Source: Gymnopilus junonius (taxonomy: Eukaryota > Basidiomycota > Agaricomycetes > Agaricales > Galerinaceae). Taken from it: a DNA stretch of 64,000 nt. A program made the translations under genes and the position numbers. The number at the start of each line of letters is the position of its first letter. The stretch's first letter is position 1. Below the pieces are notes generated by a model. That model made no database searches. It worked only from the letters and a program-made list of their open reading frames with translations, and was not told the origin of the DNA. This document shows positions 48,809 to 60,353 of the stretch, in pieces. The stretch is from assembly GCA_015501075.1 (NCBI GenBank), contig JADNYJ010000024.1, positions 1 to 64,000 of the forward strand. Reading direction: 5' to 3'.

Positions 48809-49972
48809 TCACTTCAGAATCTTCTCCATCCTTTCTAAGGCAGTATCAACCCCCTTAATGAGGAGGGTAACATGTCTAGGAAAGAACCTTTTGTCTTTGG
48901 CGTCCTCGCCATATTCAAAAGTATGTTGCTCCTGTAGGGCCTTCTCCAATGCAACAGGTAGGCTGAGTGTTATCCTGGTCAGCTGGATTGTCAGACGAGA
49001 TCGACCTAAAATGTCGAAATACGAAAGTTGGCGAAAGGCATGCTGTACTTCGAGAAGTCGAGATACTTCGGCGTGGAGGGCGTAAATACATGTCCGGCAA
49101 GCTAGTAAATTGGTCAAATGTATCCTGATAGAGAGGGTGAGAGAAAAAAGTTTACTTAGAGCTCGTTCTCGGATGGCTTGAAGTGTTACAAGTACAGAAT
49201 TGATACCCTCTTCACCCAACTTAATGGATGGGTTGATATCGTTGATGGCCTCTGGAACGCAGCATCGATTAGGTGATTAGATATTGGAAAGGAAGGTAAA
49301 TGACACTCACGTAGTAGACTCCTGATGACTTCCAAGTCGCCATCTAGGAAGTCATTAAATACGCTGAGTACGACGCCTCTGAACGTATCATCGGCATGAC
49401 CCATCGGTCTGGTAGCGAATACATCGAAATCTGAAGACGGAGAGCGGTTGTCGTATACTCTCTTCAAAGAAGGTTTGCTAAGAACGTCATATGCCACTGC
49501 GACTTTCTGGAAGGCGTGCGTGGCATCGGGATTATTGGGAAATTTACTGAATAAATATACGGTAAGGCGTTGAAAGATGACAGGAAAGAAAGATTGGCGC
49601 ACTCTGGATGACAAGCTCTACTCCGCGAGAGATATGCACGCCTGAAAGTCATCTTGTCAAGGGTAGCTTGCTTTGGGACGCCGAGAATTTGGTAAAGGTC
49701 ATCGTTGTCCAAGACTGCGCGTACGACAGTAGCACCTTTGGCATCGGTGACCTTGTGGTCATTTTGGATGGCAGGGCGGTTGCTTTTTGTAACAGAGCCA
49801 GAAGGCTCAGCAACCCATGTCAAATATTTGCGTTCGTAGTTTTCGATGTCTTGATCTTCTTCCTCGTCGATTGGGAGATGGAAATAGGTGCTCGCTGGAA
49901 ATAGAACCGAGTCAGAAGACAGCAATGCAAGGAGAAAAGCAGATAACCTGTAGAGAGAGCGTAGGAGAACAT
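48809..49972 (-). CDS. Divergent J-domain protein
   Basis: The inferred start is MFSYALST spliced to ASTYFHLPIDEEEDQ. A J domain (LYQILGVPKQATLDKMTFRR, AYLSRSRACHPDKFPNNP, FQKVAVAYDVLSKPSLKRVY) lies at residues about 80-145. The intron splits the Asp codon of the HPD motif. The rest (FRGVVLSVFNDFLDGDLEVI, GEEGINSVLVTLQAIRERAL, VSRLLEVQHAFRQLSYFDIL) is helical and ends DTALERMEKILK. It is a Hsp70 co-chaperone candidate; the C-terminal domain was not recognised and the client is unknown. Upstream ATG 50041 in the same frame as exon 1 is a possible alternative start. At least four introns are present. Confidence 0.75.
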
Positions 49973-50052
49973 GAGTAACGAAGGAGAAAAAGAAAAGAGA
50001 CTTGGGTTATCATATGAATGAATGAAATGAATGCTCTCCATGTGATTTTCTG

Positions 50053-51239
50053 CTATCTGCTGACTAATACACTCACAAACCTGGCAATAGCCCGACGAAC
50101 ATCTCCCCGCGAGCCCATCACAGTCATTTCAATTCGGACAACATCCTCTCCAGCATATTCCCTTAGTTCGTATCGCCCAAATGCCCAATTGACAATGTAC
50201 CATTTGCCGTCTTCCAGCCTCACAAACCCTTTGACCCTCCACACCGCGTCGCGAGGCAGCAGTCCCAGTGCTTCTATCAGGGCATCCTTCTCTATCGGTC
50301 TATCGTGTTCCTCCTTGGTGCAGGGCTCGCTGTGATGGTGATGGTGCTCTAGGATTCCCCCTCGGCCCAAGGTTAATGTCTCCACCTCGTCATGCTCAAC
50401 AGGTGCTTCTGATTCAGATAGGAAGAGTCTGGATTGCAGCCCAAAGATCAATTCGGGGTCGACGCCGTTCCTTCCCTGACATTTGATTTTTGGCGTGGTA
50501 TCATTGAGGGTATATAGATGGTCCATGACGATGTCGAGACCACGCTCGGAAACATGTTCCCACTTATTCTGCAAATACTATGGTCAAGTGTAAAATCCCC
50601 AATCCCCGCTGAAAGAGGCACAGACGATTAGGATGATATCCGAGTAGCTGGCCTGCATCTTTGCGGTCGGTGATGTGTCTTCATACCCGATAAAATTCTC
50701 AGCATCGACGACGGTGACGATTGCATCGAGACCAAAGTCGCCTCCTGTGTCGCGTTCGAGTTGACGGATCTGAAAGGCCAGGGTGGCCGGGAAGGCAGAG
50801 CCTCTATGCAGGGATTATCTCAGACAGGAATGAGCGCGGAAGGGGAATTGCATACGAGCATTCGATAATGATACGATCCGGGCAGTAGTTGTCTGTAATA
50901 TGTTTATGAGGTTCACAATACACGGATCCCGTTCACATACCACGTATCTCTAAAAGCGCTGTTTGCATCTGGCCAACGAGGACGCAGCACCTAGACAGAA
51001 AAAGGTAAACAAACCGACCGAAAACAGGACGATACTTACATGCATCCGTTCAAAATTTCCGAGACGGCGGTCAGAGAGGATTGTTGAGCAAGCTTGCTGT
51101 CGACCTGGAGATCGCCAAACTCATTCTTGAGGAGTACAACCTTGTAATCCTTTGGGAGCTTTGGAAGAAGAGAGAGGATGACCGACGTCTTTCCAGCGCC
51201 GAGAAAGCCAGTGAAGACGGTGATTGGGATGGGTGCCAT
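50053..51239 (-). CDS. CobW/ZNG1-family zinc-regulated GTPase chaperone
   Basis: G3E-family GTPase. The N-terminus is MAPIPITVFTGFLGAGKTSV (Walker A). KNEFGDLQVDS and the metal-binding CMCC in LNGCMCCVLV follow, then IIECSGSAFPATLAFQI, TVVDAENFIGYED and the nucleotide-specificity motif INKWE. A His-rich loop EHHHHHSEP lies before the CobW C-terminal domain (LPRDAVWRVKGFVRLEDG, WYIVNWAFGRYELREY). ZNG1/CBWD proteins deliver Zn to methionine aminopeptidase; that role here is inferred. NKWE replaces the usual NKxD. It is multi-exon, and its start codon is only 51 bp from that of divergent CWH43. An in-frame TTG further upstream was not used. Confidence 0.86.
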
Positions 51240-51290
51240 GACGTAATCAGATACCAACTTGTGTTTTGACCACTACAAAATCAAATATTA
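51240..51290. promoter_or_regulatory. Very short bidirectional promoter region ZNG1-like/CWH43
   Basis: Only 51 bp separate the opposed ATGs, so the 5' leaders must be extremely short or overlap. Confidence 0.6.
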
Positions 51291-54200
51291 ATGGCACCCG
51301 CAGCCGCCATTGCGCGACTGCACACTGTCTTTGCTGCCTCTGCTTTTCTGACAGCACTCATTGTTGGCTCAGCTCTCCACTACAAAAGAATTGTAAAAAA
51401 TGCCGTCGCGCAGTACCCCGATGAATGGTTTCCGTCTGTCTCCGCAACGTCTGTCTCTTCCTCGTTCTTGGCGTCTATCCCAATATTCATCACATAGCTT
51501 TCCAGCATCGGCGACTGGTACCCTGAACGAAACTTGTTTCAAATCCTCATTGCTCTCACCTCAGGTCCTTTTTTATGCACCTCTAGGCATTGACCAGTTG
51601 CTTATTTGTCTTGCAGGCCCTCGGTTCGCTCTTGTGGTCTTCCAATACTATATGCATCACTCCTCCGCATCTTCTCTTCCAACCCTCGTATTTCTCGCAG
51701 GCATAGTACGCACCCTCTCATGTGGAGGCTGGGTCTACATTACTTCCAGTGACGACCACGACGTCCATGACTTCATGATGATCCTCTATATTGTTTGTAA
51801 TTTGCCCTGGATGGTGTTAGGCATTGCTACCACGCCTATATCTAGACGCTCTGTAAGAAAAAAACGGTACTTTCGTTTTCCTCCTCAAAGTTTTTCATTT
51901 TCTCTAATGTTGTGATTTGACAGAAAGTTTATTGCCGGCCTGTATGTTCTGTCTCTTGTCATCTACTCAGCATATCTCAAGTGAATTTTCCGCCGTTCAG
52001 CTTCTTCGTAACGATAGTCCCTCTCGTCTACTTCTTCATTCAACACAAGGTTCACCGGATACCAGGAGGTCAGTGCTGCGCCTATTTATCCCAAACCTTT
52101 GCTGAATGGCTCTTTTCTATACTATCTAGCTTACACCCATTACGCTTTTTTCGAATGGGGTCTCATTTTCTTCGACGTGCTGTATGACTCGGTATCCGAA
52201 CAAGAATTCAGAGAAGCCGGATTAAATGTCTGCCTCTTCCGCTAAATTCCGATGGACGCATTTGTCTGACCTTATATGTTAGATATCGCTCTCTCTTCCC
52301 TCAGTCCAAAGCGCCAAGATATCTCCCGTTGATCCCATGTATTATCAGAACGTCCATCGCCTGGCTTAGAATGATTTACTAATGTGTGTATGTGTTTAGA
52401 CCAATAGAACAAGCTACTTCAGGAACTGAACTCACGCAAGCCCACAATGACATCAGGCACCGAAACTTCTACAAGCCCTCAAGTTCAATCTCAGGCGATA
52501 ACAATGTCATCCATGTGAAAGTGGAGGGGGGACACATCGCCGACACTGCTTCATCCTCTGCAGATAGAAATCAAAGTAGCGAAGAAGTAATAGTAAAATG
52601 GAGGTTCCTACTGAGTTTCTTGTCAGATGTCTATCTTTGTGAGCCTGGCCTGGATATTTTTCCAACACTTTCACTGACATGTTTTCATAGCTTTCATCTT
52701 CTGGACACTGTTTACTGCTCTGATACCGACTTTGTTCTATTTTTCCGTCTGGGAGCTCGGCATTGCCGGAAATGAGCTAGCACTCCTTTCCGTTCTCTCT
52801 CCCATGCTCTTGTCTCTGTCTTCGCCTTACCACTATATCTTTTCTGGTTCTTCACCTACATCCGGGAATTCCACGTCCGTTCTCGATTTCGTGCGGACGC
52901 ACCGAGGACAGGCCTTTTTCCAATTAGCATCTTTAATTGGTGTTCTTGCGTACTTGGTGCCTAGCCCCGGTGGGAGGCTGGGACTTGTTGCAATTGCTAA
53001 CATCGTGGCTGTCATGCAGCAAGCCGTTTCATGGTCTGGCGTAATCCAAGGAAAATCGGACGTGGCATATTCGTCAATTGGTAAGTAACGTCCAGTGATC
53101 ACAAAGTTGAGTTGGCAACGTGTTCAATCTTGTAGTCACCGGGCTCGGAATACTTCTCTCCTCGCTACTGAAGCAAGCCAACAGATCAAATAATCCAGGT
53201 TTGCAAATAAGTTCACTATCATTATCATCTTCCTCAAGCTCCCTCTTTCTTCCCAGTCTGGCCTTTTATCAATCATAAAGCCGGAGGATACAATAAGACT
53301 GGTTTACTTCTTGCTCTGGTAGCAATTTATGAATACTACTCCAGACGGCATGCCGTCGCCCATACCGATTCCAGGGCAAAGCCTCAACGTCAAAGGGGTT
53401 TGTTATCAGGCGCTCTTCCCTTGGGATCGCTGCTTTTTTCTGTTCATGAGCTCCTCTCCGAGTCGAGCACTCTTATTGCTTGGTCGTGGACAGGATACGA
53501 GAATCGTCTACCGCGTGGTCCAGTACCTCACCTGCATGGTTCGTTGACCATTTTGGCCATGGCCGTGGGGCTTTACATTGCCCATCTATCTGCAACAAAC
53601 AGCAGATTTACAAAAGCCATCTCGCACCCACTTTGGTTTCTTTTTGGAGCGGGTAGTTCATATGTCATGTACTCTTACAGGAACTGGACTGGCTACGCTG
53701 GTGGGCTAGGTGTGGCCGTCTTCCTGACGTCGATCCTCCCTTTGGTGTTCTGGGCTGCAGCCGATGCCGCTGTTGGTGGGAGACAAGGGCGAAATAGGGG
53801 ATTTGCTATTGCCAAGACTTACACCACAGCGCTAGCTGTGTACTGCATTCTGATTCTATTGAGTATTTTCACAGTTGCGTACGCCTTTGTTCCAGGTGGC
53901 ATATATTTGAGAGAACGTACGGACCTGTGAGTCTCTGCCTCTTGACTGCCTAGCCACCTTCTCTGATCATGTTTGATTAGGGTTGTTTTCCTTCGGACCA
54001 TCCTTTTGCTCCCTGTCTTCAATTGGCTCTCTTCTACACCCGCGGACCTCGACCGGAGTAGACTCCTCTCCTTGACAGTCCAGTGCAAGTCATACATACA
54101 TAGCGCTCTTGCCATCATATCCCTGCTGTCCGTTTTGACTACACTCTACCGTCTTCCACTTGCGCCGGCCCAGCCGTTCAAGTCTGGTACACGGATTTTC

Positions 54201-55612
54201 AACACCGGTATTTGGACGGTCCATTTTGGGATTGATAACGAAGGTCATGATAGCCAAAGGGGGATAATGAATCTGATCAGGTAGCTATCTCCATTCTAGA
54301 TCTGTTCCACACACTGAAGCGGCATCATTCTTCTAGGGACATGGAGTTGGATGTGGTTGGCCTCTTAGAAACGGATTTACATGTAAGTGGATGTTGCTTT
54401 CTTTTGAGTGCTGTCCTTATTGCCCACTTGTTAGAGGACTGCCTTTGGGCACCGTGATCTGTATGCCGCCTCTTTTATTCCTGCAAGTCGAAGCTAAATT
54501 CGTTTTTCTCCGCCGCAGCTCGCGACTCATTGTAGAGGAAATGGGTTATGTATTGAATTTCTCTCCAAGCATGCTGGGCCTTCCTGATGTTCCTTTATTT
54601 CCAGAACGTTGACATCGGCCCTGGTCCAAATTCACATACGTGGGGCGCTACTCTCTTGTCGAAGGTATATTTCACAATCTATACATATCCTATTTTTGAC
54701 ACCTCTGGTATTTCCAAAGTTTCCAATCATCAGTTCTAAGCACCATCTGTTGCCTTCTCCGCATGGAGAGCTTGCACCTGCCATTGAAGCCATCCTGGAT
54801 GTATATGGTACAGAAGTACTGGTCGTTGTTTCCCATAATGGCCAAGGTCAGATATACGGTCTTCATAGCCCTTCGCTACTTCTAACTGTGAGCAGAGGAA
54901 GATCCACTTGATAGGGAGTTACAAAGTACAGAGTTGGCGAAGATAATGGCTGCTTCAACACGACCAGTCATTTTCTTGGGTTATGTCGTCACAAAACCAT
55001 GGTCTCCTCGTCGTAAGGCTTACCTGGTAGGGAAATGATTGAGGTAGCTGACACATCTTTGCTGTAGCGGATCCTTATGGAATTTTAGTCTCAGAAGGTA
55101 ATGTGCATGACATTGACGTCGAAGACAACGATCGGTGGTGTGTCTCCTTGCATTTGATCTGCATCTCATTTGTTGAAAGCGTCTTCACAGGTGCGAGTAT
55201 ATTTTCTATCGTGGGTTATATCGCACATCGTATGCACGCGTTTCGCGTGGCATAATCACCGACACAGAAACACAAATAGGCCAATTCGTGCTTCCTCGGC
55301 ATGGACATAATGTGACGGACGATTCTCTGGAAGCTCGGTACCTGAGATCGCGCAAGGAGGAACTCCCAGTCGAACATGTGAGCCTGTTGCTGTATCCATA
55401 GCTAGCATACGTTATTGCTGACCTGGTTGAACAGTGGTTCCCCATGGAGTACTACGGTAATGAAGAGGGAGGAGGTGTGAATGGTCACTATTACCATGTG
55501 TTCTATACGGTACGTTGTTGTATTTTTGTCCGTAACCTCGGTATTTTGAATTCAAATTCGTGGATGCTTTCAGCCACTGTACTATAAAATCCCAGAGAAC
55601 GCTGTGTTGTAG
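51291..55612 (+). CDS. CWH43: CWH43, GPI-anchor lipid remodelling protein
   Basis: Replaces diacylglycerol in GPI anchors with ceramide in the ER/Golgi in yeast. Many short exons give a multi-spanning protein. The N-terminal part ([40 protein letters not shown]) is PGAP2/FRAG1-like. Long hydrophobic segments follow ([30 protein letters not shown]). The C-terminal endonuclease/exonuclease/phosphatase-like PGAP2IP domain has [71 protein letters not shown] and [20 protein letters not shown]. The last exon is [12 protein letters not shown]. At least 14 introns are inferred; their exact number is uncertain. The fusion of both domains in one chain is the yeast-type arrangement. Confidence 0.92.
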
Positions 55613-55789
55613 ATCGTATATGTATGTAAGTCTATGTAAGTGCTTGTTAATGGTAAATGTATAATGTTGTAGTAGTTGCAAATAGGTATTTATAGGTATT
55701 TATAGCATCTTGAAGTCAGTCACATGATATGACTGAATAGGTTCTGCGCATTACAGCCTGAGCGTTGCTTTCTTAACTTCTAACCAACG

Positions 55790-57702
55790 ATGGGTCTGCT
55801 GCTGTCCCTGCCGCTCGCTGGCGGGCTGACCTCCATAGCTACATCATGTCTAGCAGGTCTGGCTTTCTTCTGTACATCTACTGCAGGTATGCACTGCAGA
55901 ATCTCTTCAAACTGGCCAAAGCTCACAAGTTACGGGTGTAGCATCCATGTTCTTCAAGTCCTGCAACTGTAACTCCTCGATTGCTACTCGCGTAGGCTTC
56001 GCGGCAAGTCGATCTGCTCATATACAAATCTTTATTCTTTAACGGAGTCTTTTAGATCATATTCTCTTTGAATTCTATTCTCGCATGGATGATGAAAACC
56101 GACTTGGCAATCAAGTTAATTGAGAAATGGAGCTTCGACTACATCAAGATGGACTGTGCAGGAGAAAAGTGTTATGGTGTTCTAGCGGTGCGACTACTCG
56201 AAATAATTGACTTTCTTGCGTCCTCATCCCACTTCCAGGTTCATCGTATCTGCTTTGCATTGGCTCTGCTACACTTCGTTCTGAGTGCTTTATTGATCGG
56301 CGTTAGAGATACCAAAGACAAACGAGCGGCAATACAGAATGGGTAAGTTACTATCTCTTCTTTCTTCTAGTTTGTTTATAAATCCACCGTTTCTAGGTGG
56401 TGGGGCCCGAAAGTACTTTTTTGGCTAGTTCTGGTTGGAGTCTCTTTCACAATTCCAAATGGCTTTTTTATGTTTTGGGGAAATTATGTTGCCCTAATTG
56501 GCGCAACAATATTCATACTTCTTGGCCTGGTACTGCTAGTCGACTTCGCCCACTCATGGTCCGAAACTTGTCTTGAGAATTGGGAAAATTCATCTTCCAA
56601 CTTATGGCAATGGGTTCTGATTGGATCTACCCTATCAATGTATGCCTTTACCATTACTCTTACCGGCCTCCTTTACGCCTACTTCGCTGGCTCTGGGTGC
56701 AACCTTAATCAATTTTTCATTTCGTTCAACTTGGCATTGTGTATCGTCATCACAATCATGAGCGTCCATCCTGCAGTCCAGGAACGTAATCCTCGCTCTG
56801 GCCTTGCACAGTCAGCCATGGTGGCTGCATATTGCACCTACTTGGTTGTGTCTGCCCTCAGCAACCATGTTCATGAGACCAAGCAATGCAATCCTCTTCG
56901 GGATGGAAAGACGACCCAAAAGGCGGTACTCGTGATGGGTGGCATTTTCACCTTTTTGGCTATCGCATACTCCACCACACGGGCAGCAACACAAAGCCGT
57001 GCCCTGGTCGGAAAAGGCAAGAAAGGTCGGATTCAGCTCACTGACGATGAGGGACATCATTCGGAACTTGGAGTTGTAAACACCCAACCTGGACGCACGG
57101 AATCCCCCAGATATCAAGCTTTGCTTGCAGCTGTCGAAGCCGGGTAAGCCATGCTTGTGATTGTACACCTTCGTCATTATCATTTATCTGTCACTAGTGC
57201 AATTCCTGCCTCTGCACTGCAGGAAGAAGAAGAAGAAGAAGAAGACGACGACGTCATTGGCGAATCCAGAGACGATGAACTTACGGGAACGCGATATAAT
57301 GTATGACCACTGCCTATAACCCTGACAAAATGCTGATCAACTTGGAAGTACTCTTGGTTCCATGTCATCTTTGCGATTGGATCCATGTATGTGGCGATGC
57401 TGCTGACTGATTGGTATGTATATGGATTCTTCCGTCGATGGACCTTTTGTTCATCAGACCCTTTATCCAGGAACGTTGTGTCGAAGAATCCTCTCCCTGG
57501 TTCAGCCGATCCTAATTTCGATGTCTATATTGGCCGGTCAGAAGTGGCGATGTGGATGCGTGTTGTTTCTGGATGGGTTTGCATTCTCTTATACATGTGG
57601 AGTCTGCTTGCGCCTGTTCTCCTGCCAGACCGGTGAGTTTCAGTTCTTTCTGTACTATTGGATACATCTTAACTTGGCACTAGTTTTGATGATTTCCAAT
57701 AA
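55790..57702 (+). CDS. TMS1: SERINC/TMS1 family membrane protein
   Basis: Starts MGLLLSLPLAGGLTSIATSC. Family blocks follow: FFCTSTAASMFFKSCNCNSS, RVGFAIIFSLNSILAWMMKT, then KMDCAGEKCYG. About ten membrane helices are seen, for example FFMFWGNYVALIGATIFILL and QWVLIGSTLSMYAFTITLTG, then AYCTYLVVSALSNH. A cytosolic acidic stretch made by a GAA repeat (E7D3, about 57221-57253) precedes YSWFHVIFAIGSMYVAMLLT and the C-terminal WMRVVSGWVCILLYMWSLLA. The final exon encodes FDDFQ. SERINCs are implicated in serine-derived lipids and lipid scrambling; the precise role in fungi is unclear. It is tandem after CWH43 with 177 bp between them. Confidence 0.93.
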
Positions 57703-58036
57703 ATTATAAAACACGGTCGACATTGGACTTCTATATACTGTACTTCTTCGTATTGTCTTCGTGTCTAAGGTTCTTTCCCCACCAATGGAATGCATGCGAC
57801 ATGTGTTCCTGTGATGCCACTTGATCAATTCCGACAATCTCTCAGAAATTAGGATGTAAAAGCAACCAAACCATCTGCACACTAGGTGTGAGATGGCCTC
57901 TACAACAAGCAGCTGAAAAGATAAAGTGTGCAGGGACAGTGTGAATGGCTTACACCATGCTAAATATACATACTCGAGCTAACAAGTGAATCTGGGAATA
58001 CAACGATATTGAAGAAATGGATATATAGGCTAGAAA
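57703..58036. other. Intergenic between convergent genes
   Basis: A 334-bp spacer between the SERINC and PEX13 stop codons. Nothing beyond presumed 3' UTR sequence is seen. Confidence 0.5.
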
Positions 58037-59218
58037 TTAATCAACTTTTTTGGGCTCGTCAGGTTTTCGTCGCTCAAGGACTTCCACCCATTTCCTTGGG
58101 AACCAGCCTTCTCGACCCTCTCTCGTGCGACCTTTCCACCATTCACCATCCACCTCCATTCTCGGGTCGACCTCAGCACCGGTCCGTGGATCAAGCTTGG
58201 CAGTGATGGCGACAATTTCGTTTTCTTTCAGCCCAAGTTCATTGGGATTTGATGGGGTGAATGAATAAAGGGCGCGGGCGAATGTGAGAGACGAAGGATC
58301 AAGTGGCGGTAGTTGGCCAGGAAGTACAGTGCCATTGGCAGCTGCTTGTGCCTGTGCACGCTCATTGAGAATGCGAACAAGTTTGGTCATCGCATATGGG
58401 ATGCCGAAGATGGCAAGAAGGAAGATAATGATGGGCTTTTTGCTCGCTTTCGGTTGTGGTGGGCCTTGAGGTCCCTGTACTGGCCGACCGCTAACAAAGT
58501 CTCGGAACTCGCTGTTGAGGTTGGCAGCTCCCCCACTTGGTCGACCAGTGATGAGTTCCTTCATCCACCGTAAAAGGCCAAACAGTCCAAGCACGCTCCC
58601 CAGGGCATTGCGCAATTGCCCAAACTGATCGATCACACCGACCATGGCGAAGAAAGACGAATGGGTGGCCATGAATGTGGATTCGAGCATCTGGGCTACG
58701 CCGGAGAAGGTTTGGACTATAGAATGCAGGAGTGCAAAGGTGTGTTGAGTGGTCGTTTCGAGGGTCTGCGTTAATGACGGGCTGCCGTCAGGACCGAGAG
58801 GGACACCATTTGGGCCCATCATGCCCATGCCCATGCCGCCCATACCGTAGCCTCCGTACCCGCCACCCACACCACCGTACCCACCATACCCGCCGAATCC
58901 ACCACCGCCGTAAGAACCTAATCCGCCATATCCATAACCTCCATAAGTCGAACCCAAACCCCCGTAAGACCCCAGACCACCATATGTGCTAGTACCGAAT
59001 CTAGAGTAAGGGGATGCGCCGTAGGATGAGTAGGGGGATGTCATCATCGTGGAGGGGCTGGAGAAAGATGCTGGTCTTTCCGGCGCGGTGGGTTGTAATA
59101 ATGGAGATGCTGTTGTCGGAGGCATTGGGGCGGACGATGAGCTCGAGACTGGAGTTGATGTGGGCAAGGTTGTCGTTGCTGTCCCGCCCCGCTCCCAAGG
59201 TTTTGGCGGGGACACCAT
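58037..59218 (-). CDS. PEX13: Peroxisomal membrane protein PEX13
   Basis: Docking-complex component of peroxisomal matrix protein import, with PEX14. Single exon of 393 residues. MVSPPKPWERGG is the typical Pex13 N-terminus. A Ser/Thr/Pro-rich segment and a long Gly/Tyr repeat (YGGLGSYGG, YGGYGYGG; residues about 65-135) follow, the YG-rich region known to form a permeable phase in Pex13. The central helical part (LTQTLETTTQHTFALLHSIV, SSFFAMVGVIDQFGQLRNAL) precedes a membrane segment (PIIIFLLAIFGIPYAMTKLV). The C-terminal SH3 domain has FARALYSFTPSNPNELGLKE, DGEWWKGRTREGREGWFPR and WVEVL. An in-frame TTG 33 nt upstream was not used. Confidence 0.95.
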   Translation of the reverse strand: MVSPPKPWERGGTATTTLPTSTPVSSSSSAPMPPTTASPLLQPTAPERPASFSSPSTMMTSPYSSYGASPYSRFGTSTYGGLGSYGGLGSTYGGYGYGGLGSYGGGGFGGYGGYGGVGGGYGGYGMGGMGMGMMGPNGVPLGPDGSPSLTQTLETTTQHTFALLHSIVQTFSGVAQMLESTFMATHSSFFAMVGVIDQFGQLRNALGSVLGLFGLLRWMKELITGRPSGGAANLNSEFRDFVSGRPVQGPQGPPQPKASKKPIIIFLLAIFGIPYAMTKLVRILNERAQAQAAANGTVLPGQLPPLDPSSLTFARALYSFTPSNPNELGLKENEIVAITAKLDPRTGAEVDPRMEVDGEWWKGRTREGREGWFPRKWVEVLERRKPDEPKKVD

Positions 59219-59524
59219 GGTGTGGTCAGAAATGAATGAGAAATGTGACAACCCGGGTGCGCAATTGACCGGTGTGATATGTCACACGGCTTATTTAATT
59301 CAGCAGCCGTGAATGGTATTATGGATATAGTGTCTACGGGCATAAAAGGAAGGGCTACGAAGCGGTCTGTCATGAAGTCCAAGAAAAATGAAAGTGAGGG
59401 TAGGACGTGATCAAATGAGGTAAGTAGTTTTTTGTACGAAATAAAAGCATATCGTCCGCAAAAAAAGGCCAGGAATGTTCTGAAGAATTAAACACCAAGA
59501 ATTAAAAAATCATGAGAGGCGGGT

Positions 59525-60318
59525 TCAGGTCGACCTTGCTGATGTTCGTAGGAGGTGGAATCCCGAAAAGAAGACGATGAAGAACGTAACGAAAAGACTG
59601 ATGAAGGCGGGATGAGCTGCGATGGACATGGCACCGCTGCATGCGGCACAGGACCATCCTTGAAAAATAAAACGATCAGCATCAAGTCCACACGCATTGG
59701 CATTTGCTTACCAGAAGCAAGAGGAGTGTACGGTTGCGGCGTGTAGAGCGCAAACTGCAATGCGCTATTCTGCTGCAGGTAACCTCCTCGTCTTGGTGCA
59801 CCCGGTCCTCGATCGTCCCAGATGTTCAGAGTGTACGTGGCCTGGGCCAAAGGTTTGTTGGGGTTATTGGTCTGATACGCATAGAGATCCCAGACGACGG
59901 AGGACGCTGTTCCCGGGATGATGCCGTCTGTAGGTCCCACGGGGTAGGTGTTGCCATTGTCGCACACAGCAGAGACAGTGAGGTGGGTAGGGGTGACGAG
60001 GACAGAAGTCATGTTCCAGGCAAAGGTGACAGGTTGACTCGGGGCGATTTTGAAAAAAGACGTGGAGGACTGGGGGGGCTGAGTAATGAGAAGGCCTCCA
60101 GCGGCCGCAGTTTGTGGGATGAAGATCTGGGAAAAACTGGAGGATGAGGGTGAGGAGGTCGAGGTCGATGAGGAGGACTGCGAGGGTTGAGCTGGTTGGG
60201 CCATGGCTTGTGTGGGGAGGAAAAGGGAAAGGGCGGTGAAGGCGGCGACAAGGAATGGTTTGAGCACAACAGGCTTTGCCGCCAACGGAACTGATGCCTC
60301 GACTGTCACGTGTATCAC
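59525..60318 (-). CDS. DUF7137-like secreted/membrane protein, start codon unclear
   Basis: Two exons. The first contains a signal-like hydrophobic stretch (KPFLVAAFTALSLFLPTQAMA), a Ser/Thr-rich linker (SQSSSSTSTSSPSSSS) and a conserved domain (PQTAAAGGLLITQPPQSST, PVTFAWNMTSVLVTPTHLTV, NTYPVGPTDGIIPG, YTLNIWDDRGPG). The second exon (after a ~50-nt intron) gives GWSCAACSG and a C-terminal membrane helix (AFISLFVTFFIVFFSGFHLL). A cell-wall or secretory-pathway location is inferred. No ATG precedes the hydrophobic stretch. The open frame begins at GTG 60318, and the first in-frame ATG (60204) lies at the end of the signal-like segment. The real start may be non-AUG or in an unseen exon. The DUF name is from memory. 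Confidence 0.65.
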
Positions 60319-60353
60319 TATTAATACTTTATATAACTATCTACACTGGTATA

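Noticed and set aside
58800..59000. Tandem repeat with ACC/TCC units
   Set aside because: It encodes the Gly/Tyr repeats of PEX13 and is explained by the protein.
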